Shown here one piece after another: positions 6,832 through 15,692 of a stretch of 64,000 nucleotides of DNA. Made by a program: the position numbers and the translations under genes. Position 1 is the first letter of the stretch; every line of letters starts with the position of its first letter. Below the pieces are notes generated by a model. The model did no database searches. It was not told where the DNA came from and worked only from the letters and a program-made list of their open reading frames with translations. This stretch comes from Levilactobacillus brevis ATCC 14869 = DSM 20054 (GTDB taxonomy: Bacteria > Bacillota > Bacilli > Lactobacillales > Lactobacillaceae). The stretch is from the NCBI RefSeq assembly GCF_001433855.1, contig NZ_AZCP01000004.1, positions 208,894-272,893 on the forward strand. The letters are read 5' to 3'.

Positions 6832-8898
6832 TCATTTGACAGGTTTGAGTTTTAAGGTCATCGCGTTAATTGCCACAATCACGGTGCTAAGTGACATGAT
6901 GACGGCACCGACCATGGGATCAAGCATGAAACCAATGGGGGCCAAGATTCCAGCTGCCAGTGGAATCGCGATTAAGTTGTAGCCAGCCCCCCACCAGAGG
7001 TTTTCGGTCATCTTCCGTGTCGTCGCGCGCGCTAAGTCTAGGAATTGAATGACGTCGGCTGGATCACTGGCGACCAAGATAATGTCCGCCGATTCAATCG
7101 CGACATCGGTACCAGAGCCAATTGCCATCCCGATATCTGCTCGGGCCAAACTTGGGGCATCGTTGACCCCATCGCCGATAAAGAGGACTTTACCAGAGGC
7201 TTGGTACTGTTGAACGAGACGTTCCTTGTCTTCTGGCAATAAGCGAGCTTGTACATCCTCAATCCCAACAGCGTGGGCGACCTTATTCGCCGTTTCTTGA
7301 TTATCACCCGTCAGCATAACGGGGGTAATCCCTTGGCGCTTTAATTCACTGACGAGGTGCTGGGCGTTTGGTTTGATCTGATCACCTTCAGCGACTAACC
7401 CTAAGACCCGGTCACCTGTGACGAGATAGCTGAGTGAATTGCCTTCAGCGGCTAAGGTCTTGAATTGGGCTTGATCGTAAGTTAAGTGGTGTTGCTCCAA
7501 ATAGGAAACGGCAACGACACCATAAGTGACGCCATCGATGGTACCAAACTGGCCCATCCCAGTTTCTTGATGCGTGTCAGTAGCGGCTGTGTAGGTAATT
7601 TGTTGTGCCTTAGCAGCGCTAAGAATCCCGGTTGCTAGTGGATGACTAGAGCCGCTTTCCAGGCTAGCTAGTAAGCGTAAAATGGTTTCTTCACTGTAGT
7701 CTTGGTCTAAGCTAATCAAATGGTTCACTTGAAAATGCCCCATAGTCAAAGTTCCCGTTTTATCCATCAGCGCAAACTTTAAGTGTTTGACATCTTCCAT
7801 GGCATTGCGATTACGGATGAGTAAGCCATTTTGAGCGGCTAGTGCTGTACTCCGTGCGACAACTAATGGGACAGCCAAGCCCAATGCATGCGGGCAGGCG
7901 ATGACGAAGACGGCTACCGCTACGGGAAGTGCCACGGCTAGGTTGGCCACCGTTAACCAAATGAGGAAAGCCAGAATACCAACGAATAAAGCGGCGTAGA
8001 ACAACCAACCAGCCACGCGATCAGCCAAATTTTCTGAGGTTGACTTTGCATTCTTGGCATTTTGGATCAAGTCCATGACTTGAGCGAGATAACCGGAATC
8101 ACCAGTTCCGGTGACTTTAGCCGTAAATGTTCCGGTGCCATTCACGGAACCGCCGATGACTTGGTCGCCCGTAACCTTTTTGACGGCAGCGGCTTCACCA
8201 GTGACTAGGGATTCATTAACTGCGGAGGTCCCAGTTACAATCGTCGCATCCGCGGGAATTTGCTCACCAGCACGAACAACCACTGTCTGGCCAACTTGTA
8301 GGTCATTTAGGGAAACGTCGTGGGTGGTGCCAGCGTCATCAACGACGTGGGCAGTTTGTGGGAGTAGCTTGCCTAAGGCATCCACGGCTGACCCGGCATT
8401 CATGACGGTGTTCATTTCAATCCAGTGTCCTAATAGCATGATGACAATTAAAGTGGAAAGTTCCCAGAAGAAATTGTTGACCATCGGGGTGACATGGAAT
8501 AAGTCGTTAGCGATGACGGCATAAATACTGTAGATGTAAGCCACACCAACGCCCATCGTGATGAGCGTCATCATTGCCGGTTGCTTCATTTGGAGTTCGG
8601 CCTTGGCACCGCTGAAGAAGGGGGCACCACCATAAATGAAGAGAATCGTGCCTAAGATGGCGACGACCCAATCACTACCGGGAAAGGTTAACTGGAAGGG
8701 CAGGGTGACACCCATCATTGGTGACATGAGAATAATGGGGATGGTCAGAATCAGGGAAACCCAGAACTTACGCTTTAAGTTGCCCATGTGCATCATATGG
8801 CCATCGCCCATGTCCATATCGTTCATATTCATGTGATCGCCATGAGCCATATCCATTTGGTCCATGTGATCGTGGGTCATCATTTCGTGTTCTTTCAT
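6832..8898 (-). CDS. copB: Copper-translocating P1B-type ATPase, CopB type
   Basis: A 688-residue exporter. The first 40 residues are a Met/His/Asp-rich metal-binding tail (many HM, DM and MGD repeats). Then come the P1B membrane segments with the CPH motif (VIACPHALGLAVPLV), the actuator TGEAAAV loop, the phosphorylation motif DKTGTLTMG, the SSHPLA histidine-proline motif and GDGVNDAPSLARADIG. CPH instead of CPC is characteristic of CopB (P1B-3) pumps that export copper or silver. The start overlaps the stop of copY by 4 nt (ATGA), so it is translationally coupled to the repressor and controlled by it. A terminator lies downstream. Confidence 0.95.
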   Translation of the reverse strand: MKEHEMMTHDHMDQMDMAHGDHMNMNDMDMGDGHMMHMGNLKRKFWVSLILTIPIILMSPMMGVTLPFQLTFPGSDWVVAILGTILFIYGGAPFFSGAKAELQMKQPAMMTLITMGVGVAYIYSIYAVIANDLFHVTPMVNNFFWELSTLIVIMLLGHWIEMNTVMNAGSAVDALGKLLPQTAHVVDDAGTTHDVSLNDLQVGQTVVVRAGEQIPADATIVTGTSAVNESLVTGEAAAVKKVTGDQVIGGSVNGTGTFTAKVTGTGDSGYLAQVMDLIQNAKNAKSTSENLADRVAGWLFYAALFVGILAFLIWLTVANLAVALPVAVAVFVIACPHALGLAVPLVVARSTALAAQNGLLIRNRNAMEDVKHLKFALMDKTGTLTMGHFQVNHLISLDQDYSEETILRLLASLESGSSHPLATGILSAAKAQQITYTAATDTHQETGMGQFGTIDGVTYGVVAVSYLEQHHLTYDQAQFKTLAAEGNSLSYLVTGDRVLGLVAEGDQIKPNAQHLVSELKRQGITPVMLTGDNQETANKVAHAVGIEDVQARLLPEDKERLVQQYQASGKVLFIGDGVNDAPSLARADIGMAIGSGTDVAIESADIILVASDPADVIQFLDLARATTRKMTENLWWGAGYNLIAIPLAAGILAPIGFMLDPMVGAVIMSLSTVIVAINAMTLKLKPVK

Positions 8899-9341
8899 GA
8901 TTCACAGCTCCCTTCACAATCTGCTGGTAAACAGTCACAGTCGACCATTTGAGGCGCCTGCGGTAGCTTCTGGGTTAGTGTCCCAATTAACTGTTGAATA
9001 TCCGTTTGACTCAGTTCAGTTTGTTCTAATACGTGGGTCAAAGCTTTGCCGCGGTGCATCGCACACATCTGATCAAGCTCGGTTTGTAGGGCCGTGTCCA
9101 TGGCCGTTTGTTCATCGATAAGTGGTGTGTAGATATATTGACGGCCTTGTTTGGTGGTTGCCAAGGCGCCTTTTTTGACCAGACGTCCAATTAAGGTCTT
9201 AATCGTCGGGGCTTTCCAGTCGTGTTGGCGCTCAAGAAGTTCAATGATGGTATGACTATCGGCCTGATTTAACGTCCACACAATCCGCATGACCCGCCAT
9301 TCGGCGTCGGAAATGGAGACGGTTAATGTTGTATTTGACAT
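8895..9341 (-). CDS. copY: CopY/TcrY-family copper-responsive repressor
   Basis: A 148-residue BlaI/CopY-type winged-helix repressor (ISDAEWRVMRIVW at the N-terminus, GRLVKKGAL in the recognition-wing region). The C-terminal Cys cluster is Cys135-x-Cys137-x4-Cys142-x3-Cys146, close to the CxCx4CxC metal site of enterococcal CopY but with an extra spacing in the last pair. The start is placed at the ATG behind AAGGGGGGAG; the frame stays open 26 codons upstream, but that would put the start across its own promoter. It should repress copY-copB and the cupredoxin-copA unit through TACANNTGTA boxes. Confidence 0.92.
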   Translation of the reverse strand: MSNTTLTVSISDAEWRVMRIVWTLNQADSHTIIELLERQHDWKAPTIKTLIGRLVKKGALATTKQGRQYIYTPLIDEQTAMDTALQTELDQMCAMHRGKALTHVLEQTELSQTDIQQLIGTLTQKLPQAPQMVDCDCLPADCEGSCES

Positions 9342-9361
9342 AAGTGACTCCCCCCTTAGAC

Positions 9362-9419
9362 TACAAATGTAATCTTTAATAACTGACTTGAGTCTACATC
9401 TGTAGTCATGATGTGTCAA
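9362..9419 (-). promoter_or_regulatory. copY-copB promoter with two CopY boxes
   Basis: On the minus strand TTGACA (9419-9414) and TAGACT (9396-9391) are 17 bp apart. Two cop boxes of the form TACANNTGTA lie at 9395-9404 (abutting the -10) and 9362-9371 (just after the start site). A partial third copy, TACAAATGTG, is at about 9434-9443. Confidence 0.85.
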
Positions 9420-9583
9420 GGAAGAGACTTTTTTACAAATGTGCTAATAATAAATTAAAGTTTCGGCAAAAATAGTTTAGCACTATGCCTTTTTAAAGAT
9501 TATTTTTGTATAATACGAGTTACGTCAATCAAGAAAAGATAAACGATTAAAAAAATTGTGTTACGGAAAGGGGCGTTTAACAC

Positions 9584-10855
9584 GTGAAGATGTTAAAACG
9601 CTGGTTACGGTGGGGGGCTGTACTGGGCCTTATCGGTAGCCTACTTGGTGGTGGACCAACCGCTAGTGCTGCGGCAACCAAGACGGTATCTAAGGTGGCT
9701 GCGCGGGCGGCCTACGTCATGGATGCGCAGAGCGGTCAGGTACTTTACCAACAAAATGCCAATAAAAAGTATCCGATTGCCTCGCTGTCCAAGTTGCTGA
9801 CCGTTTACTTAACAGTGAAGGCCATTAATGATGGGCAAATTAAATGGACGGATAACGTGCCCATGAGTCAAGACTTGTTAAAGCTCAGTCATAGCTATAC
9901 GTATTCGTCATTGCGGATGAAAAAGGGTGAAAGCTTTACGGTCCGTCAGTTAGTAGCGGCGGCGATGATTGCATCGTCCAATAGCGCGGCTACGGCTCTA
10001 GGCGAGTACGTTGCCGGAAGTAATGCAAAATTTATTCAGTTAATGAATCAACAGAGTCGAGACTGGGGAATCGATGCCCATTTTATCAGTTCATCGGGCC
10101 TGGATAATACGGATTTGAAGGATTATCATTTGGTATTAGCTGGAACTGGAAAAAAGGAAGAGAACTTGGTCTCTGCGAAAGCCATCACCGTGGTGGCCCA
10201 ACACTTACTGGCTGCTGACCCAACGATAACAGCGGTTGCTAGCAAGACGCAGGCCACTATTAATGGCACCAAAATTTATAATGAGAATAGTTGTTTGCCC
10301 GGTAAATCACAGTACAAAAAGGCGAGTCACATTGATGGGCTGAAGACTGGCTATACTGAGAATGCGAAGTTATGTTTTACGGCGACCTATACCGTGAATG
10401 GGCAGCGGATGATTGCCACCATTCTGGGTGGTGACACAACTTTCTCAGCAATGAACAAGTTAATTAAACAACTCAAACAGAGCTATCGATTGGAGACTAC
10501 CGCGCTAACCAGTCGGCAGATTCAGCTAGGCAATGGTTTGGCAACGACCGTCACTGCGGCACCAACTTCCCAGCAGGCGGGGGTGTGGTATCGGACGCAA
10601 GCTGGTGGCTTGACCACAGCGGTGCAAACCCGATTAACTGCACAACAACTACGTCGGGGAGTGGTATCGGCGGGCGATCCTGTTGCGCAAGCGACCGTCA
10701 CCGACCGGCAAGCCGGTGTGCAGCAACAAATCACGTATCAAGCGGCTCAAACAGCCACATTATTTGCTGATCGGGTCGTGTTTCAACAAACTGATCAGAC
10801 CGATCCGTTATTAACGGCCTTGGTTAAACCGATGGCCCAGATTTTTACGACCTAA
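9584..10855 (+). CDS. dacA: D-alanyl-D-alanine carboxypeptidase (PBP5/DacA type)
   Basis: A 423-residue secreted serine peptidase that trims the terminal D-Ala of peptidoglycan pentapeptides and so limits cross-linking. It has a signal peptide with cleavage near residue 30. The active-site triad is S67-L-S-K70, S131-S-N133 and K254-T-G256, followed by the PBP5 C-terminal domain. GTG at 9584 is used here; the in-frame ATG at 9590 is an alternative. The ribosome site is GGAAAGGGG. The upstream region has TATAAT at 9509-9514. It lies between the two copper loci but carries no cop box of its own. A terminator follows. Confidence 0.92.
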   Translation: MKMLKRWLRWGAVLGLIGSLLGGGPTASAAATKTVSKVAARAAYVMDAQSGQVLYQQNANKKYPIASLSKLLTVYLTVKAINDGQIKWTDNVPMSQDLLKLSHSYTYSSLRMKKGESFTVRQLVAAAMIASSNSAATALGEYVAGSNAKFIQLMNQQSRDWGIDAHFISSSGLDNTDLKDYHLVLAGTGKKEENLVSAKAITVVAQHLLAADPTITAVASKTQATINGTKIYNENSCLPGKSQYKKASHIDGLKTGYTENAKLCFTATYTVNGQRMIATILGGDTTFSAMNKLIKQLKQSYRLETTALTSRQIQLGNGLATTVTAAPTSQQAGVWYRTQAGGLTTAVQTRLTAQQLRRGVVSAGDPVAQATVTDRQAGVQQQITYQAAQTATLFADRVVFQQTDQTDPLLTALVKPMAQIFTT

Positions 10856-10870
10856 TCTACAAGGACTCAG

Positions 10871-10896
10871 GGACTGGAAATAACCAGTCCTTTTTT
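10871..10896 (+). terminator. Intrinsic terminator after dacA
   Basis: A perfect 7-bp GC-rich stem (10871-10877 with 10884-10890) followed by six T. Confidence 0.85.
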
Positions 10897-10978
10897 GATA
10901 AGTAGATGTTTTGAGTTGCCTTCGTGTGGGACGAAGGGGGTAAGATGGCATTATGAACGATTAAAGGAGGACTTTTGG

Positions 10979-11824
10979 ATGACAACAATTACAGAAACCT
11001 TTGCGTTGAACAATGGTCTAGAGATGCCCAAGGTTGGTTTTGGGACGTGGCAAACGAAGCCGGGTCAAGAAACCTATGAAGCGGTTAGTCGCGCACTAAC
11101 AGCTGGCTATCGATTTATTGATACGGCGAAGGCTTATCGCAATGAAGCGAGCGTTGGTGAGGCAATTCGTGACAGTGATGTCGCCCGAGAAGACCTCTTT
11201 ATTCAGACAAAATTACCCGCTGAATCCAAGACTTATGATGAAACGTTAGCCGATTTCGAAAGTAGCTTAGCTGCGTTAGACTTAGACTATGTTGATTCTT
11301 ACATTATTCATGCGCCGTGGCCGTGGGCCCAAATGGGTTCCAACCATGATGCTGAAAATCGTGAGGTTTGGCGTGCGATGCAGACGATTTATCAGAGCGG
11401 TCGAGCTAAAGCAATTGGGGTGTCTAACTTTAATTCCCATGACCTCAACAATTTGCTGACCTGGGATGGCTTAACGGTTAAGCCCGCTGTTGATCAAATT
11501 CAATACTATGTCGGTCACACTCAGGCCTCAATTGTCGATACAGCAACGGCAAATGAGATTGTCGTTCAAGCTTATTCACCCTTGGCAACGGGTGGTTTGG
11601 TGGATAGTCCAGAGCTAGAACGGGTAGCTGGTAACTATGGGGTCTCGATTCCACAATTAGCGTTACGGTTTGTCATTCAAAATGGGGTGGCACCACTCCC
11701 TAAGGCCCGGTCAATGGCTCATGTACAAGCTAATGCGCAGTTGGACTTTACGATTAATGAACAGGATATGGCGTTCTTAAATCGCCTGACTGATAATAAC
11801 GGTTGGCATCCAGTCGGTGATTAA
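10979..11824 (+). CDS. Aldo/keto reductase
   Basis: A 281-residue NADPH-dependent TIM-barrel oxidoreductase. The tetrad is visible as Asp48 (FIDTAKAY), Tyr53, Lys78 (IQTKLP) and His111 (YIIHAPWPW). The NADP-binding KAIGVSNF motif and a C-terminal IPQLALRF..LPKA segment are present. The start is placed at the ATG 8 nt behind the perfect AAAGGAGG; the upstream in-frame extension would overlap the dacA terminator. The substrate is undefined; relatives reduce 2,5-diketogluconate, glyoxals and other aldehydes. Confidence 0.9.
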   Translation: MTTITETFALNNGLEMPKVGFGTWQTKPGQETYEAVSRALTAGYRFIDTAKAYRNEASVGEAIRDSDVAREDLFIQTKLPAESKTYDETLADFESSLAALDLDYVDSYIIHAPWPWAQMGSNHDAENREVWRAMQTIYQSGRAKAIGVSNFNSHDLNNLLTWDGLTVKPAVDQIQYYVGHTQASIVDTATANEIVVQAYSPLATGGLVDSPELERVAGNYGVSIPQLALRFVIQNGVAPLPKARSMAHVQANAQLDFTINEQDMAFLNRLTDNNGWHPVGD

Positions 11825-11870
11825 CTAAGATTGCCTAAATTTTAAGCAAACCGCATAAAGTGATAAAAAA

Positions 11871-11919
11871 AGACCCCCCGCAGTTACTGGGCATCATCGC
11901 CAGTAACTGCGGGGGGTCT
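11871..11919. terminator. Bidirectional terminator, perfect 20-bp stem
   Basis: Bases 11871-11890 pair perfectly with 11900-11919. An A-run precedes the stem (a T-run on the minus strand). It serves the convergent reductase and copA genes. Confidence 0.9.
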
Positions 11920-11926
11920 TCGTTTA

Positions 11927-13852
11927 TTAAGCACCACTGATAGTGGTCGTGAGCTTAGATCGATTTAACAAGACGGAGCTTGCCACGACGGATAAGGAGC
12001 TAAATGCCATTGCTAGACCAGCCAGTTCAGGACTGAGTGATAAGCCAATCGCGAAGAAGACACCTGCCGCCACGGGAATACCAAGGACGTTATAGATGAA
12101 GGCCCAGAAGAGGTTTAGTTTAATACGACTAAACGTTTTTTGGCTCAACGCCAAGGCCTTATCGACGTCACGTAAGTCGTTTTTGACTAAGACAATGCCA
12201 CCAGAATCAATGGCAATATCTGTGCCGGACCCCATTGCAATACCGACGTCGGCTGTCGTCAGTGCTGGCGCATCGTTGATACCATCACCGACAAAGGCCA
12301 CTTTGCCATCATGTTGGAATTGCTTAATCTGGGCGGCCTTATCGCCTGGTAAGACATCGGCAATCACTTCATCAATCCCAATTTGTTGCGCGACAGCCTG
12401 GGCTACCCGTTGATTATCTCCTGTTAGCATGACGGTTCTTAGACCACGTGCACGTAAGGCTGCAATGGCCTCTTTTGAGGTTGGTTTAGGGGCATCTTGA
12501 ATGGCGATCAACCCGATAATGCGGTCATCCAGACCCACAAATACCACGGTTTTGGCCTCGTTTTGCAGCCGGGTTTCCTGTTGTTGTAACTGCTTGTCAA
12601 AGGTCAGATCGCCTAAGAGTTTCTGGTTACCCACGACTCCTTGTTGACCACTAATGGTTGCGGCAACTCCCTTACCCTCAATCGCAGTGAAGTTCTCAAC
12701 CGGAAGCGTGGAGATGTTGTCAGCTTTAGCCTTAGCTAAAATTGCTGCTGCCAATGGGTGTTCTGATGAGTCCTCTAGACTAGCAGCAATTTGAAGGACC
12801 TGCTTTGAATCCCCAATGATATCGGTGACTTGGGGCTTGCCGACAGTGAGTGTGCCTGTCTTGTCAAAAACAACGGTCTGAACGTCGTTAACGGCTTCCA
12901 GAACCTCCCCATTTTTGATAAGAATCCCCATTTTAGCGCCGCGTCCCGTGCCAACCATTAAGGCCGTGGGCGTCGCTAAACCCAGCGCACATGGGCAGGC
13001 AATAACGACAACGGAGACCGCAAAGATCAGTGCATTAGCGAGGCTGGCATTCAACAGAACGTACCAGGCGAGGAACGTGGCAATTGCCAGAATCAAGACA
13101 ACCGGCACAAAAATGTCGGAGACCTTATCCGTTAATTTTTGAATAGGGGCGTGACTATTTTGGGCCTTTTTTACCAGGTCGACAATTTGCGATAGTAGGG
13201 TTTGATCCCCAATTTTATCGGCCTTAAACCAAAAGGTACCGGTGTTGTTTAGTGTCGAGCCGATGACAGGATCGGTTACCGTTTTGGTAACGGGCATACT
13301 TTCCCCCGTCACCATTGATTCGTCAACGCTGGAGCTACCCTTAACGATCGTCCCATCAACCGGGATCTTTTGGCCGGGTTTCACGCGAATGGTGTCACCT
13401 AATTTGACAGCAGCGAGGGGTACTTTGACAAAGTGATCGCCACGGCGTACCTCAGCGTCTTTGGCTTGCAAATTAACCAGTTTTTCAACGGCATTAGAGG
13501 CATTGTGCCGCATTTTTTCCTCAAAGACTTGTCCGAGGAGAACAAACGTTGTGACAAAAGCAGCACTTTCAAAAAAGACGGCTTGGTGGGTCACCATCGC
13601 ATAGATACTGTAAAAGTAGGCCGTTGCCGTTCCAATAGCGACTAGTGTATCCATGTTAGCGTGGTGCTTGGTGAACGAGGCCCAAGCGCTTTGAATAAAG
13701 GGGCCGGCCGATAGTAGCATGATGACAGTGGTTAACCCAAGTTGGGTCCAAGCCCCGCCTGGCAGCATCCAGCCGAATGGCATTAAAATCATACCAGCCA
13801 ACATTGGCAAGGAGAAAATGAATGAAATCCAAAAACGTTTAGTGATTGACAA
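11927..13852 (-). CDS. copA: Copper-translocating P1B-type ATPase, CopA type, without N-terminal metal-binding domain
   Basis: A 641-residue Cu(I) exporter. The CPC motif ([17 protein letters not shown]), phosphorylation motif [26 protein letters not shown] and the last-helix [12 protein letters not shown] segment all fit P1B-1 pumps. There is no CxxC heavy-metal-associated domain: the protein begins directly at the first membrane helix. The TTG start at 13852 follows AAGGAGT by about 10 nt and is the only usable start codon near that site. It lies 17 nt after the cupredoxin gene and shares its CopY-controlled promoter. The separate cupredoxin may take over metal delivery or extracytoplasmic binding. 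Confidence 0.93.
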   Translation of the reverse strand: MSITKRFWISFIFSLPMLAGMILMPFGWMLPGGAWTQLGLTTVIMLLSAGPFIQSAWASFTKHHANMDTLVAIGTATAYFYSIYAMVTHQAVFFESAAFVTTFVLLGQVFEEKMRHNASNAVEKLVNLQAKDAEVRRGDHFVKVPLAAVKLGDTIRVKPGQKIPVDGTIVKGSSSVDESMVTGESMPVTKTVTDPVIGSTLNNTGTFWFKADKIGDQTLLSQIVDLVKKAQNSHAPIQKLTDKVSDIFVPVVLILAIATFLAWYVLLNASLANALIFAVSVVVIACPCALGLATPTALMVGTGRGAKMGILIKNGEVLEAVNDVQTVVFDKTGTLTVGKPQVTDIIGDSKQVLQIAASLEDSSEHPLAAAILAKAKADNISTLPVENFTAIEGKGVAATISGQQGVVGNQKLLGDLTFDKQLQQQETRLQNEAKTVVFVGLDDRIIGLIAIQDAPKPTSKEAIAALRARGLRTVMLTGDNQRVAQAVAQQIGIDEVIADVLPGDKAAQIKQFQHDGKVAFVGDGINDAPALTTADVGIAMGSGTDIAIDSGGIVLVKNDLRDVDKALALSQKTFSRIKLNLFWAFIYNVLGIPVAAGVFFAIGLSLSPELAGLAMAFSSLSVVASSVLLNRSKLTTTISGA

Positions 13853-13869
13853 GCGTGGCCAACTCCTTT

Positions 13870-14241
13870 TTATTTGATCGTTAAGTTACCGTGGAACATA
13901 TCCATACCACAAGCCCATTGGAAGTTACCAGGCTTACTAGTATCAATGTGAATGACTTCCTTTTGATGACGTGGAAGTTCTTGGTTAATGCCAAAATCGG
14001 CGAAGACGACGTGGTCCAAACAACTGGACGCGTCTTGACGAACAAAACTTAGCGTTGCCGGGATACCTTGTTTGAGCACGATATTTTCGGGTGAGTAGCC
14101 ACCATTGACTTCAATATCGATATTTTGGGTTTGCCCATGGGTGGCGGCAGTGACGGTAGTGGCGTGGTGGGGACCAAAGAACCACCAAAGAATAAAACCA
14201 ATAATTAAGAGACCAACAATGAGTACAGTTAGTTTGAGCAT
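13870..14241 (-). CDS. Membrane-anchored cupredoxin-domain protein
   Basis: A 123-residue protein with one N-terminal membrane helix (about 3-23) and an extracytoplasmic cupredoxin fold. Likely copper ligands are Cys74 and His77 (SSCLDHVVF) and Cys111, Met113, Met115 and His117 in [10 protein letters not shown]. Gene order cupredoxin then copA behind CopY boxes indicates copper capture outside the membrane. It is preceded by a roughly 145-nt 5' UTR. The ribosome site is AAAGGA. Confidence 0.88.
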   Translation of the reverse strand: MLKLTVLIVGLLIIGFILWWFFGPHHATTVTAATHGQTQNIDIEVNGGYSPENIVLKQGIPATLSFVRQDASSCLDHVVFADFGINQELPRHQKEVIHIDTSKPGNFQWACGMDMFHGNLTIK

Positions 14242-14364
14242 GATAAACCAGTCCTTTCAGTCTAGATAAGTATGAGGAATACGGTAAGTGACACTAAAAA
14301 TGGTGGTGATCACCTAATGACTTAATTCGGTCGAATCGCTAAACGACTAAACCAAGCCTTTGTT

Positions 14365-14421
14365 TACAAATGTAATCCCAATTAACGAAATTAGTATATC
14401 GCCATCGTTTACATCTGTCAA
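14365..14421 (-). promoter_or_regulatory. Promoter of cupredoxin-copA with two CopY boxes
   Basis: On the minus strand TTGACA (14421-14416) and TATACT (14398-14393) are 17 bp apart. A perfect cop box TACAAATGTA is at 14365-14374, and a one-mismatch box TACATCTGTC at 14410-14419 overlaps the -35. The layout repeats that of the copY promoter. Confidence 0.82.
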
Positions 14422-14478
14422 CGATAAAATTCTGAAGCCAGGTGGCTGATTGGTTGCTTATCTTCAGTGAAGGGGTAA

Positions 14479-14523
14479 TTAAAAAGCGATCCGTTCAGCT
14501 TCAATACCTGCTGAATGGATCGC
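14479..14523 (-). terminator. Terminator of the 30-residue peptide gene
   Basis: A 14-bp stem (14486-14499 with 14510-14523, one G:T pair) followed on the minus strand by five T. Confidence 0.85.
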
Positions 14524-14551
14524 GACGATTTATTATTATTTATGACTGAAC

Positions 14552-14644
14552 TTAACCCCGAAACATAAAGATCCCCCGAATGATTTCCGCACCAATTAAC
14601 ACGATCATTGCTGACCAAGTCACTAACGTTACTATGCTCCCCAT
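14552..14644 (-). CDS. 30-residue single-pass membrane peptide
   Basis: A complete small transcription unit: promoter (14681-14709), an AAGGAGG ribosome site 8 nt before the ATG, 30 codons (begins MGSIVTLVTWSAM, ends GIFMFRG) and a strong terminator at 14479-14523. The sequence is one hydrophobic helix with a Glu-Ile-Ile-Arg-Gly turn near the C-terminus. No family is recognised. It could be a small membrane regulator or a toxin-like peptide; the well-formed expression signals argue against a chance ORF. Confidence 0.65.
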   Translation of the reverse strand: MGSIVTLVTWSAMIVLIGAEIIRGIFMFRG

Positions 14645-14680
14645 GGAAAAGACCTCCTTGTGTATGGTTTAACTACCTCT

Positions 14681-14709
14681 ATTGTACGCTGAACCGCGTC
14701 ATTCCGCAA
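14681..14709 (-). promoter_or_regulatory. Promoter of the 30-residue peptide gene
   Basis: TTGCGG (14709-14704) and TACAAT (14686-14681) on the minus strand with a 17-bp spacer. Confidence 0.65.
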
Positions 14710-14753
14710 TAGACACCGCTTACATTTTTATGTTGAAATAAACAGCGGCTACC

Positions 14754-14780
14754 AAAAAGCCCCGAACAGTCGTCGGGGTC
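14754..14780 (-). terminator. Terminator after the polysaccharide deacetylase gene
   Basis: A 6-bp GC stem (14760-14765 with 14773-14778) followed on the minus strand by CTTTTT. Confidence 0.75.
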
Positions 14781-14790
14781 ATTAGGAAGC

Positions 14791-15639
14791 TTATGAATGA
14801 TGAACGTTAATCAACGTCGCAAAGGTGGCCGTACTGATCCCCGGTGTTACGCGTAGCCGGGATAGATTATAACGACCTTCATGTAAGCTTGCCAAGCCTT
14901 CTTGTGTTGTTAACGCCAGTTGATACCCTGCCTGTTTAGCTAATTTATGAGTAGCCGCGTTGGCGCGACCGGCGGGGTAACATAAGAGGGTGGTCGTTTG
15001 GTGGAGGTGCTGATCCAGCCATGATTTGGAGCTGATTATTTCCGTTCGTTGCTGGGCCGTTGTTAAGGCATTGAGGTCGAGGTGATGAACGGTGTGGCTA
15101 CCAAAATCAACTAGGCCGGTTGCTTTCATCTGTTTAAGTTGGGCCAATGACAGATGATTGGTTTTGTGGGTGAAGCCAGTGATGACATTGATGGTCGCGT
15201 GAAAATGATCCTTTTTCAGGGTTGCCATAATTTTTGTATTGTCTTTATACGCATCATCTAAGGTTAGCCAGACGACTTTCTTTTGCGGAATGGTATTGGT
15301 CTTTAAAGCCCGAATTGCTTCGGCCGCAGTGAGGGTGCGGTAGTGATGCTGTTTTAAATACGTTAGTTCTTGAACGAACTGTTGCTTGGGCACGCGTAAA
15401 TTATTGCCGCTAGAGATACTGTGATACATCAGAATTGGTAACTGAAGTGGTCGTTTAAGTTTGATCCACGGTTTAGTCGTGGCAACGTGAGTTGTTTTAA
15501 CGTGACTGGTTTGTGTAACCGGACGATGGGCAGTTGCTGGTGTTGCTTGATGGGCAGATCGTTGACGAAGTCCAACCCCCACGATGATGGCAATGATGAG
15601 TACCAAACAACCACCTAAATACCCGAATTTTTTCTGCAT
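14791..15639 (-). CDS. Membrane-anchored polysaccharide deacetylase (NodB fold)
   Basis: A 282-residue extracytoplasmic protein with an N-terminal membrane helix (about 8-24), a Thr/His-rich linker, and a CE4/NodB domain. Motif 1 is TLDDAYKD (Asp128, Asp129) and motif 2 the metal-binding His182-x3-His186 in SHTVHHLDL. Motif 3 is YPAGRANAAT. It probably removes acetyl groups from peptidoglycan or another surface polysaccharide. The ATG behind GGGGGAC is preferred to an in-frame ATG eight codons upstream. A terminator follows. Confidence 0.88.
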   Translation of the reverse strand: MQKKFGYLGGCLVLIIAIIVGVGLRQRSAHQATPATAHRPVTQTSHVKTTHVATTKPWIKLKRPLQLPILMYHSISSGNNLRVPKQQFVQELTYLKQHHYRTLTAAEAIRALKTNTIPQKKVVWLTLDDAYKDNTKIMATLKKDHFHATINVITGFTHKTNHLSLAQLKQMKATGLVDFGSHTVHHLDLNALTTAQQRTEIISSKSWLDQHLHQTTTLLCYPAGRANAATHKLAKQAGYQLALTTQEGLASLHEGRYNLSRLRVTPGISTATFATLINVHHS

Positions 15640-15692
15640 GATAGTGTCCCCCAATAGTTTCATTATAAGGGGATCACCTTCAAAAAGGAAAA

